A model generated the notes under the pieces. That model did no database searches. It was not told the DNA's origin and saw nothing but the letters and a program-made list of their open reading frames with translations. 11,668 bases of DNA, taken from contig JALNWH010000058.1 of assembly GCA_023230985.1 (NCBI GenBank), positions 1 to 11,668 on the forward strand, read 5' to 3'. The position numbers and the translations under genes are program-made. Shown here piece after piece: positions 6,213-11,668 of this stretch. Numbering within the stretch: position 1 is the first letter of the stretch; each line of letters opens with the position of its first letter. This DNA is from Bacillota bacterium. GTDB lineage: Bacteria > Bacillota > Clostridia > Lutisporales > Lutisporaceae.

Positions 6213-6215
6213 TTT
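6184..6215 (+). terminator. T-box-controlled terminator of the cysS leader
   Basis: AGCCGCC (6184-6190) pairs with GGCGGCT (6201-6207), extended by T-G and C-G pairs at 6191-6192 with 6199-6200, around the loop TTTATA. The downstream sequence TAATATTT is only moderately T-rich. The 5' arm also serves as the 3' arm of the antiterminator, so the two folds exclude each other. Confidence 0.88.
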
Positions 6216-6233
6216 AATATGGAGGTTTTATTA

Positions 6234-7628
6234 ATGAAAGTATTTAATACTATTACTAGAAAGAAAGAGGAACTAATACCTTTGGTGCCGGGAGAGATTA
6301 AAATGTACTCGTGTGGCCCCACTGTTTATAATTATTTTCATATAGGAAATGCCAGACCTTTTATTATATTTGATATCTTAAGAAGATATTTGGAATACAG
6401 AGGTTATAAAGTTACCTTTGTTCAAAATTTTACCGATGTTGATGATAAGATAATTAAAAAAGCCAAAGAAGAAAAGGTAAGCGAGAAAGAAGTCGCAGAG
6501 AAATTTATAAAAGAATATTTTAAAGATGCGGAAGCCCTAGGGATAAGAAAAGCAGACTATCATCCAAGAGTGACAGAAAACATACCTGAAATAATAAATC
6601 TCATAAAAAGAATAGAGGAAAATGGGTTGACCTATACAATAAACGGAAATGTATATTACGATACAACCAAGTTTTCTGACTATGGGAAATTATCAAAACA
6701 AAATTTAGAAGAACTTGAAGCTGGTGCGAGAGTGGACGTTGGTGATGAAAAGAAGAATCCTATGGATTTTGTATTATGGAAAAACCAAAAACCCGGCGAG
6801 CCTGCTTGGGATAGTCCTTGGGGTTTAGGCAGACCGGGATGGCATATTGAATGTTCTGCAATGTCTATGAAATACTTGGGAGAAACTATGGATATACATT
6901 CGGGAGGACAGGATTTAATTTTTCCGCATCACGAGAACGAAATAGCGCAAAGTGAAGGTGCAACGGGGAAACCCTTTGCTAAGTATTGGATGCATAATGG
7001 TTTTATCAACGTAGATAATGAAAAAATGTCAAAATCCTTGGGAAACTTTTTTACAGTGAGAGAAGTGAGTGAGGTATATGATCTTGAAATAGTAAGACTT
7101 TTTATGATTTCTTCACACTATAGAAGTCCAATAAATTTTAGCAACGAACTTTTAGACAGCATAAAAAGCAGCTTGGAAAGGCTTTATATAGCTAAAAATA
7201 ATTTAAAGTATTTACTAAGTAAAGCAGAAGAAAAAGAACGATTAGAAAACGAAGTAGATATAGAAGAAAGTTTATTGAAACATAAAGATAGATTTATTGA
7301 AGCGATGGAAGATGATTTAAATACAGCAGATGCGGTTTCAGCTATTTTTGATTTAGTCAGAGATATTAATGCAAATATTAATGACAATACTTCAAAAACA
7401 ACCATTCAATATGCTTTTGATTTGTATATGGAACTTGCAGGTGTGCTGGGTTTATTAAGCAAGGAAGAAAAAAACCTTGATGAAGAAATAGAAGCTCTTA
7501 TAGAAGAAAGACAGAAAGCTCGAAAAGAGAAGAATTGGGCTTTGGCCGACGAAATCAGGGATAACTTAAATGGCAAAGGGATAATATTGGAAGACACGCC
7601 ATCAGGAGTAAAGTGGAGAAGGGCATAA
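6234..7628 (+). CDS. cysS: Cysteinyl-tRNA synthetase
   Basis: This class I synthetase charges tRNA-Cys in the cytosol. The 464-residue product carries the HIGN form of the HIGH motif at 36-39 (YFHIGNARP), KMSKS at 264-268, and the zinc site that selects cysteine: Cys27 in SCGPTVY, Cys207 in WHIECS, His232 and Glu236 in HHENE. The C-terminal part holds the DALR-like helical domain and a lysine-rich anticodon-binding end (KWRRA). I place the start at ATG 6234, nine bases behind GGAGG (6221-6225). The in-frame ATG at 6219 overlaps that ribosome site and is rejected. The T-box immediately upstream, with a TGC specifier, independently confirms the substrate. In B. subtilis gltX and cysE precede cysS in this block; here they are absent and cysS has its own leader. 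Confidence 0.98.
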   Translation: MKVFNTITRKKEELIPLVPGEIKMYSCGPTVYNYFHIGNARPFIIFDILRRYLEYRGYKVTFVQNFTDVDDKIIKKAKEEKVSEKEVAEKFIKEYFKDAEALGIRKADYHPRVTENIPEIINLIKRIEENGLTYTINGNVYYDTTKFSDYGKLSKQNLEELEAGARVDVGDEKKNPMDFVLWKNQKPGEPAWDSPWGLGRPGWHIECSAMSMKYLGETMDIHSGGQDLIFPHHENEIAQSEGATGKPFAKYWMHNGFINVDNEKMSKSLGNFFTVREVSEVYDLEIVRLFMISSHYRSPINFSNELLDSIKSSLERLYIAKNNLKYLLSKAEEKERLENEVDIEESLLKHKDRFIEAMEDDLNTADAVSAIFDLVRDINANINDNTSKTTIQYAFDLYMELAGVLGLLSKEEKNLDEEIEALIEERQKARKEKNWALADEIRDNLNGKGIILEDTPSGVKWRRA

Positions 7629-7645
7629 AAATACAGGTGATACAC

Positions 7646-8107
7646 ATGGAAAAAGATTTAATTACAAGAGATTACCATAAAACAGTGGAAAACCTAAGTG
7701 ATATGGTAAGAGAGAATATTAAAGACATAGAAATTAAAATGTTTAATCCTGCGCTTCTTGCTTATATTGGCGATGCTGTTTATGAGCTTTTTGTGAGAAC
7801 ATTGCTAGTGTCGAAAGGAAACAGCCAAGCAGGGGAGACTCATAAAAAAGCAATTTCTTATGTAAAGGCTAAATCGCAGGCTAGATTAATAGAAGAAATC
7901 TATGAATCTTTAACTGAAGAAGAAAAACGCATTGTTAAAAGAGGTAGAAATGCAAAAACCGGTTCTATGCCAAAACATGCAGAAATCATCGAATATAAGT
8001 ATGCAACAGGCTTTGAATGCCTGCTGGGCTACTTATATTTAAATAATCATATAACCAGACTTTTTGAAATCTTACAATATGTAGTTGAAATAATGAAGGA
8101 AGAATAG
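7646..8107 (+). CDS. mrnC: Mini-ribonuclease III (23S rRNA maturation)
   Basis: Mini-RNase III is a dimeric RNase III catalytic domain without an RNA-binding domain; in B. subtilis it trims the ends of 23S precursor rRNA. The 153-residue protein has the family core FNPALLAYIGDAVYELFVR, with catalytic Asp43, then HKKAISYVKAKSQA, RGRNAKTGSMPKHAEIIEYK, and TGFECLLGYLYL with Glu124 as the second acidic residue. I chose ATG at 7646, which follows AGGTGA (7634-7639) by six bases. An upstream in-frame GTG at 7613 would overlap the end of cysS and has no better ribosome site. The gene lies 17 bases behind cysS and is surely in the same operon, an arrangement shared with Bacillus. An N-terminal extension of about 20 residues ahead of the usual core is present. 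Confidence 0.95.
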   Translation: MEKDLITRDYHKTVENLSDMVRENIKDIEIKMFNPALLAYIGDAVYELFVRTLLVSKGNSQAGETHKKAISYVKAKSQARLIEEIYESLTEEEKRIVKRGRNAKTGSMPKHAEIIEYKYATGFECLLGYLYLNNHITRLFEILQYVVEIMKEE

Positions 8108-8183
8108 ATATGGACAAAACTTCATATAACTCATAGAATATTAATATGCAATCTGCAAATGAAAAGGGGGTAAGCTATATATA

Positions 8184-8945
8184 ATGAAAGTTGAATTGAT
8201 ACGATATACTCCGGAACCTGAAAAGGTTATTGCCGCAGCTGCAAAATTGTGTTACTCAAAAACAGGGGTTGATGGCATACTTGATGATTTGGACGATAAA
8301 AAAACTAAAAAATTTTTAAACATACTCATGGATTTGGGGCATGAAAGCCCAATAGAACATGTCTATTTTACTTTTGGAGTGGAAGGAGTTAGCAGAGTCC
8401 TCACTCATCAATTGGTTAGGCATAGGATTGGATGCTCGTATTCCCAACAATCCCAAAGGTATGTTAAATTGGAACAATTTGAATATGTAATTCCTCCCCA
8501 AATCAAAGAAAATAAAGAGGCTAAGGATATTTTTATAAAAGCAATGGAGGAAGATCAACGTCATTATGATGAAATTGTTGAAATATTATATGCCAATAAT
8601 CTAAATAGGTTATTAAGTGAAGGAAAAAGTGACAAACTGGCTAAGCAAACGGCGGAAAAAACATCTATAGAGGATGCAAGATATGTATTTCCCAATGCAT
8701 GTGAAACCAAAATAGTATTTACAATGTCAGCAAGAGCATTACATCATTTTTTTCGTTTAAGAGCTTGTGAAAGAGCACAATGGGAAATCCGTGATTTAGC
8801 GACGGAAATGATAAGGCAAGTAAAATCTGTTGCCCCCATACTATTTAAAAATGCGGGTCCCGAATGTATTATTGGGGAATGTCCCGAGGGAACTATGAGT
8901 TGCGGGAAAATGAATCAAATTAGAGAAAAGTTTAATAATTTATAG
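8184..8945 (+). CDS. thyX: FAD-dependent thymidylate synthase ThyX
   Basis: ThyX makes dTMP from dUMP using methylene-tetrahydrofolate, FAD and NADPH, and forms a homotetramer. The 253-residue product has the expected features: LCYS near residue 22, GHESPIEHVYFTF (52-64), the signature RHR at 79-81 leading into SYSQQSQRYV, and SARALHHFFRLRACERAQWEIR with the catalytic arginine region. A C-terminal Cys-rich end (GPECIIGECPEGTMSCGK) is one I associate with clostridial members. Eight residues separate RHR from the conserved serine, where the usual motif is RHRx7S. ATG at 8184 follows AAAGGGGG (8163-8170) by a rather long 13 bases, so the start is likely but the site is not ideal. Insertion between mrnC and rlmB is not seen in B. 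subtilis, but I recall it in Clostridioides difficile. Confidence 0.96.
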   Translation: MKVELIRYTPEPEKVIAAAAKLCYSKTGVDGILDDLDDKKTKKFLNILMDLGHESPIEHVYFTFGVEGVSRVLTHQLVRHRIGCSYSQQSQRYVKLEQFEYVIPPQIKENKEAKDIFIKAMEEDQRHYDEIVEILYANNLNRLLSEGKSDKLAKQTAEKTSIEDARYVFPNACETKIVFTMSARALHHFFRLRACERAQWEIRDLATEMIRQVKSVAPILFKNAGPECIIGECPEGTMSCGKMNQIREKFNNL

Positions 8946-8981
8946 TAATAAAATAAAATTAAAATAAAGAGGTAGATAAAT

Positions 8982-9878
8982 ATGCCCCAAGACCCTAAGA
9001 ACAAAAAGAGAAATAAAGCCAAGAATAAAAAAAGCGGTACTAAGTATAGAAGTCACGATGAGAGAAGTGGTCGTGGTTTTACCATGCTAAAAAATGATAA
9101 AGCATCTGAAGAAAACCTGTATAATGATAATCTGATAGAAGGGAGAAATCCCGTATTGGAAGCACTAAAATCAGATAGACTGATTGATGTGCTATTTATC
9201 CAAAAAGGTCAAATAGAAGGTTCCATTAGGCAAATAATTGGAATGGCTAGAGATAAGAACATTTTAATAAAAGAAGTGGATAAAGCTAAGTTGGATAGAA
9301 TTTCAGTAACTAAAAGTCATCAAGGTGTAATTGCATCTGCAGCTTCTTATAAGTATTATGATATAGATGAAATATTGCAAATGGCTGAAGATAAAGGAGA
9401 GGATCCTTTTATAGTTTTGCTGGATGAAATAACAGATCCTCAAAACTTGGGCTCTATAATAAGGAGTTGTAACGGTGCCGGGGTGCATGGCGTTATCATA
9501 CCGAAAAGAAGATCAGCAAGCTTAACACCGATAATAGGTAAAACTTCAGCAGGAGCTGTCGAATATGTACCGGTTGCAAAAGTTAATAATATAAATCAAT
9601 CAATTAAATATTTAAAGGAGAAAGGGCTATGGATAGCCGGAGCGCACATGGAAGGCGATACTTATTATGAAAAAGATTTAAAAGGGCCCATAGCTTTAGT
9701 TATCGGCAGTGAAGGTAAAGGTCTAAGCCGTTTGGTCAAGGAAAACTGTGATTTTATAGTTAGTATTCCTATGAGCGGTGAAATAACATCTCTTAATGCT
9801 GCGGTATCCGGTGCTATTATACTATTTGAAATTAAAAAACAGAGATTACAAAAAGAAGAAGTAAAAGGAATTCATTAA
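8982..9878 (+). CDS. rlmB: 23S rRNA 2'-O-methyltransferase of the TrmH/RlmB family
   Basis: This SPOUT-fold enzyme methylates a ribose of 23S rRNA (the guanosine corresponding to G2251 in E. coli RlmB) from S-adenosylmethionine. Of 298 residues, about the first 48 form a very basic, low-complexity tail (MPQDPKNKKRNKAKNKKSGT and on). A substrate-binding domain starts at LIEGRNPVLEAL (51-62) and runs to about 122. The SPOUT domain follows, with motif 1 DPQNLGSIIRS (152-162, Asn155 and Arg161), motif 2 IGSEGKGLSR (241-250) and motif 3 SIPMSGEITSLNAAVSGAI (261-279), which form the trefoil knot. ATG at 8982 follows AGAGGTAG. The precise rRNA position is inferred from the family and not shown by sequence; other TrmH-like targets remain possible. 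It sits in the usual place before yacP. Confidence 0.94.
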   Translation: MPQDPKNKKRNKAKNKKSGTKYRSHDERSGRGFTMLKNDKASEENLYNDNLIEGRNPVLEALKSDRLIDVLFIQKGQIEGSIRQIIGMARDKNILIKEVDKAKLDRISVTKSHQGVIASAASYKYYDIDEILQMAEDKGEDPFIVLLDEITDPQNLGSIIRSCNGAGVHGVIIPKRRSASLTPIIGKTSAGAVEYVPVAKVNNINQSIKYLKEKGLWIAGAHMEGDTYYEKDLKGPIALVIGSEGKGLSRLVKENCDFIVSIPMSGEITSLNAAVSGAIILFEIKKQRLQKEEVKGIH

Positions 9879-9897
9879 GGCTGTAGGGTGAAATAAG

Positions 9898-10416
9898 TTG
9901 AATGAGTATTTGGTGGTTGATGGTTATAATATTATAAATGATTGGAAGGATTTAAAAGAAGAAAGCCTCTATAGTCTTGAAAGTGCGAGAATAAAGCTGT
10001 TGGATATTATGGCTAATTACCAATCATATAAAGGAACGAAAGTGATAGTTGTCTTTGATGCACATTATGTGAAAAACAGTATGGAAAAGCACGAGATGTA
10101 TAATGGAATTCATGTAATATATACAAAAGAGTTTGAAAGTGCCGATAACTATATTGAAAGGTTTGTTGCAGAAAATGCAAATAGTAAAAATATAATAAGA
10201 GTAGCGACTTCGGATTATTTAGAACAAACAGTAGTTTTAGGACTTGGCGGTGCAAGAATATCTGCAAGAGAATTAGAAAGAGAAATTAAAAATACAAATA
10301 AAAATATGGACAAGGACTATATCAGTAAAGAAAAACATAAGAGAAATTTACTGGAGGATCAGCTTGACTCTAAAGTTTTTAGCAGTCTTGAAAGATTAAG
10401 AAGAAAGAAATCCTAA
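9898..10416 (+). CDS. yacP: NYN-domain ribosome-associated mRNA endonuclease (YacP/Rae1 family)
   Basis: The 172-residue protein is a NYN (PIN-like) nuclease: EYLVVDGYNIINDW at the N-terminus contains the first catalytic Asp, VIVVFDAHYVKNSMEK the second acidic strand, ESADNYIERFVAENA the third acidic cluster, and RVATSDYLEQ with GARISARELEREI the end of the fold. B. subtilis YacP (Rae1) enters the ribosomal A site and cleaves certain mRNAs during translation; the same role here is inferred from family and context. The start is TTG at 9898, since MNEYLVVDGYN is the conserved beginning and no upstream ATG is available. The ribosome site TAGGGTG is modest. It follows rlmB by 19 bases, and sigH lies downstream behind its own promoter candidate. 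The C-terminal 40 residues are lysine-rich and less conserved. Confidence 0.94.
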   Translation: MNEYLVVDGYNIINDWKDLKEESLYSLESARIKLLDIMANYQSYKGTKVIVVFDAHYVKNSMEKHEMYNGIHVIYTKEFESADNYIERFVAENANSKNIIRVATSDYLEQTVVLGLGGARISARELEREIKNTNKNMDKDYISKEKHKRNLLEDQLDSKVFSSLERLRRKKS

Positions 10417-10440
10417 CATAAGTCTTGCCAATAACTTGTC

Positions 10441-10469
10441 TTGTAATTAGCCTATTTTAAATGTATAAT
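10441..10469 (+). promoter_or_regulatory. Candidate sigma-A promoter for sigH
   Basis: TTGTAA (10441-10446) and a perfect TATAAT (10464-10469) are separated by 17 bases. The start of transcription would be near 10476, about 29 bases before the sigH start codon. It lies in the 88-base gap behind yacP and fits the known separate vegetative transcription of sigH in Bacillus. I saw no clear Spo0A or AbrB site. Confidence 0.62.
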
Positions 10470-10504
10470 ATAAATGATTTGAGCAAAATACTGGAGGAGA
10501 TAAA

Positions 10505-11149
10505 GTGGAAGCAAATGCTAAGGCGGATAATTTGCAGTGTTACGACGAAAAACTTGACGAAGAACTAGTTATAACTGCAAAAAACGGAGATAAAGAGGCT
10601 TTGGAATATTTGATAAATAAATATAAAAATTTTGTCAGAGCAAAGGCCAGATCCTATTTTTTAATAGGTGCTGATAAAGAAGATATAGTCCAGGAAGGAA
10701 TGATAGGATTATATAAAGCAATAAGAGATTTTAAAAATGATAAATTATCTTCTTTTAGAGCATTTGCAGAACTTTGCATAACCAGGCAGATAATTACGGC
10801 AATAAAAACTGCAACCAGACAAAAACATATTCCGCTAAACTCATACATCTCTCTAAATAAGCCTATATATGATGAAGAATCAGACAGAACCCTTTTAGAT
10901 ATTTTAACTTCTGTGAAGATCACTGATCCCGAAGAACTTATCATAAATAAGGAGGAACTTTGTTCCATTGAACTAAAAATAGGAGAAATATTAAGTGATT
11001 TGGAATTAGAAGTACTGATGTCATATTTACAAGGTAAATCCTATCAAGAGATTGCCGTTGATTTGGACAGGCATGTAAAATCTATAGATAATGCATTGCA
11101 AAGGGTAAAAAGAAAACTTGAAAAGTTTTTAGAAGTAAAAGAAATTTAG
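10505..11149 (+). CDS. sigH: RNA polymerase sporulation sigma factor SigH
   Basis: SigH (Spo0H) directs early sporulation and stationary-phase genes. The 214-residue protein has the usual length and both sigma-70 regions. Region 2 runs from LEYLINKYKNFVRAKARSYF through GADKEDIVQEGMIGLYKAIR to FAELCITRQIITAIKTATRQ, covering core binding, -10 recognition and melting. Region 4 (about 160-210) is LSDLELEVLMSYLQGKSYQE followed by the helix-turn-helix that reads the -35 element. GADKEDIVQEGMIGLYKAIRDF, the linker HIPLNSYISLNKPIYDEESD and the order after rlmB-yacP mark SigH and not another sigma factor. The start is GTG at 10505, behind GGAGGAGA (10493-10500); MEANAKADN is a plausible variable N-terminus. 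Presence of this gene supports, but does not prove, a spore-forming host. Confidence 0.96.
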   Translation: MEANAKADNLQCYDEKLDEELVITAKNGDKEALEYLINKYKNFVRAKARSYFLIGADKEDIVQEGMIGLYKAIRDFKNDKLSSFRAFAELCITRQIITAIKTATRQKHIPLNSYISLNKPIYDEESDRTLLDILTSVKITDPEELIINKEELCSIELKIGEILSDLELEVLMSYLQGKSYQEIAVDLDRHVKSIDNALQRVKRKLEKFLEVKEI

Positions 11150-11193
11150 CTATGCTTAACAGTTTTAAGGGATTTTATAGCCCCCTATTCTTA

Positions 11194-11222
11194 TTGACAA
11201 ATCAAATACACCATATTATAAT
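11194..11222 (+). promoter_or_regulatory. Perfect consensus sigma-A promoter for the tRNA-tuf cluster
   Basis: TTGACA (11194-11199) and TATAAT (11217-11222) match consensus in all twelve positions, with the ideal 17-base spacer. Transcription would start near 11229, about 24 bases before the mature tRNA-Tyr. Such a strong promoter fits stable RNA and EF-Tu expression. I saw no equally good promoter between the tRNAs and tuf. Confidence 0.9.
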
Positions 11223-11252
11223 AACATATTAGTTACGATTGATGTAATAATT

Positions 11253-11337
11253 GGGGAAATACCCAAGTGGCCAAAGGGGGCAGACTGTAAATCTGTTGTC
11301 TCAGACTTCGGTGGTTCGAATCCACCTTTCCCCACCA
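11253..11337 (+). tRNA. tRNA-Tyr (GTA)
   Basis: The acceptor arms GGGGAAA (11253-11259) and TTTCCCC (11327-11333) pair fully, followed by discriminator A and encoded CCA (11335-11337). The anticodon loop CTGTAAA gives GTA at 11287-11289. The T arm GGTGG-TTCGAAT-CCACC is standard, and the long variable arm (class II tRNA) is as expected for bacterial tRNA-Tyr. Confidence 0.97.
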
Positions 11338-11343
11338 CTAACT

Positions 11344-11417
11344 GCGGGCATAGTTCAGTGGCAGAATTCCAGCTTCCCAAGCTGGCCGTGCGGGTTCGAT
11401 TCCCGTTGCCCGCTCCA
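11344..11417 (+). tRNA. tRNA-Gly (CCC)
   Basis: GCGGGCA (11344-11350) pairs with TGCCCGC (11407-11413), then discriminator T and encoded CCA (11415-11417). The anticodon stem CCAGC/GCTGG holds the loop TTCCCAA, so the anticodon is CCC (11376-11378), reading GGG. The T arm CGGG-TTCGATT-CCCG is normal. Only six bases separate it from tRNA-Tyr. Confidence 0.96.
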
Positions 11418-11426
11418 AAACAACAG

Positions 11427-11503
11427 GCCCATGTAGCTCAGTAGGTAGAGCACCGCCTTGGTAAGGCGGAGGTTCACCGGTTCAAGCCCGGTCGTGGGCT
11501 CCA
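11427..11503 (+). tRNA. tRNA-Thr (GGT)
   Basis: GCCCATG (11427-11433) pairs with CGTGGGC (11493-11499) with one G-T pair, then discriminator T and encoded CCA (11501-11503). The anticodon stem CCGCC/GGCGG holds TTGGTAA, so the anticodon is GGT (11460-11462). The T arm is ACCGG-TTCAAGC-CCGGT. The variable loop has six bases, AGGTTC (11470-11475), one more than the usual five. Confidence 0.96.
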
Positions 11504-11582
11504 TGTAATACGATACACCCGGTAACGTTTACATAAAATTTTAAATTTTTATTGATATAAAGATAAGGAGGAGGAAAATAAA

Positions 11583-11668
11583 ATGGCAAAGGCAAAATTT
11601 GAAAGAACAAAACCCCACGTAAATATAGGAACAATAGGACACGTTGACCATGGTAAGACAACATTAAC
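11583..11668 (+). CDS. tuf: Translation elongation factor Tu, N-terminal start (partial)
   Basis: EF-Tu delivers aminoacyl-tRNA to the ribosome as a GTP complex. The visible 28 residues begin [20 protein letters not shown] and continue to VDHGKTTL, which is the EF-Tu N-terminus including the P-loop GHVDHGKT that binds GTP. ATG at 11583 lies eight bases behind an exceptionally strong AAGGAGGAGG (11565-11574). The gene runs off the window. It follows tRNA-Thr by 79 bases that contain an AT-rich palindromic stretch (about 11533-11552) but no clear promoter. Co-transcription with the three tRNAs from the consensus promoter at 11194 is therefore likely, with EF-Tu messenger released by tRNA processing. 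Confidence 0.98.

Noticed and set aside
6219..6233. Upstream ATG start for cysS
   Set aside because: It overlaps the GGAGG ribosome site used by the ATG at 6234, and MKVFNT is the usual CysRS beginning.
7613..7645. Upstream GTG start for mrnC, overlapping cysS
   Set aside because: No better ribosome site is present, and the ATG at 7646 has AGGTGA at the right distance.
11165..11195. Terminator after sigH
   Set aside because: Only a three or four base-pair GGG/CCC stem with no proper T run can be formed.
11251..11436. Open frame across the tRNA genes
   Set aside because: It overlaps two well-folded tRNAs and has no ribosome site; the apparent protein is just tRNA sequence translated.
1..11668. 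CRISPR array, insertion sequence, phage or defence system
   Set aside because: No regularly spaced repeats, transposase-like frames, terminal inverted repeats or defence genes are visible; gene content is core chromosomal.

Overview
The window looks like a chromosomal segment from a low-GC, Gram-positive, probably endospore-forming member of the Clostridia. The DNA is AT-rich, Shine-Dalgarno sequences are strong, GTG and TTG starts are used, and the gene order is a variant of the clpC-radA-(disA)-yacL-ispD-ispF-(gltX-cysE)-cysS-mrnC-rlmB-yacP-sigH block known from Bacillus subtilis. A stand-alone CarD-type regulator, a flavin-dependent thymidylate synthase (thyX) inside the block, a cysteine T-box and the sporulation sigma factor gene sigH all fit Clostridia. 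I cannot name the species.

Layout. Bases 1-120 are the C-terminal end of clpC, closed by a very long hairpin terminator. radA (259-1614) follows. A small cysteine-rich gene on the opposite strand (1712-2107) has its own consensus promoter and lies where disA often sits in relatives. Next come a CarD-like regulator (2383-2865) and a run made of a membrane PIN-TRAM protein (yacL), ispD, ispF and an unknown small membrane-anchored protein (2976-5654). Bases 5655-6233 hold no protein gene. They carry a promoter candidate, an unidentified rod-shaped structured RNA (about 5763-5925), and a clear T-box riboswitch with a TGC (Cys) specifier that controls cysS. The genes cysS, mrnC, thyX, rlmB, yacP/rae1 and sigH follow (6234-11149). 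A perfect consensus promoter then drives tRNA-Tyr, tRNA-Gly and tRNA-Thr, and the window ends in the first 28 codons of tuf.

How the genes work together. Most products serve core information processing: protein quality control (ClpC), recombination and repair (RadA), transcription (CarD-like, SigH), RNA maturation and decay (Mini-RNase III on 23S rRNA, RlmB methylation of 23S rRNA, the NYN-domain ribosome-associated nuclease), translation (CysRS, tRNAs, EF-Tu), isoprenoid precursors (IspD, IspF) and dTMP synthesis (ThyX). The points most worth a second look are the unidentified RNA at 5763-5925, the opposite-strand MazG-like cysteine-rich gene in the disA position, an apparent one-residue expansion in the ThyX signature motif, and the Tyr-Gly-Thr tRNA-tuf order, which matches Escherichia coli.
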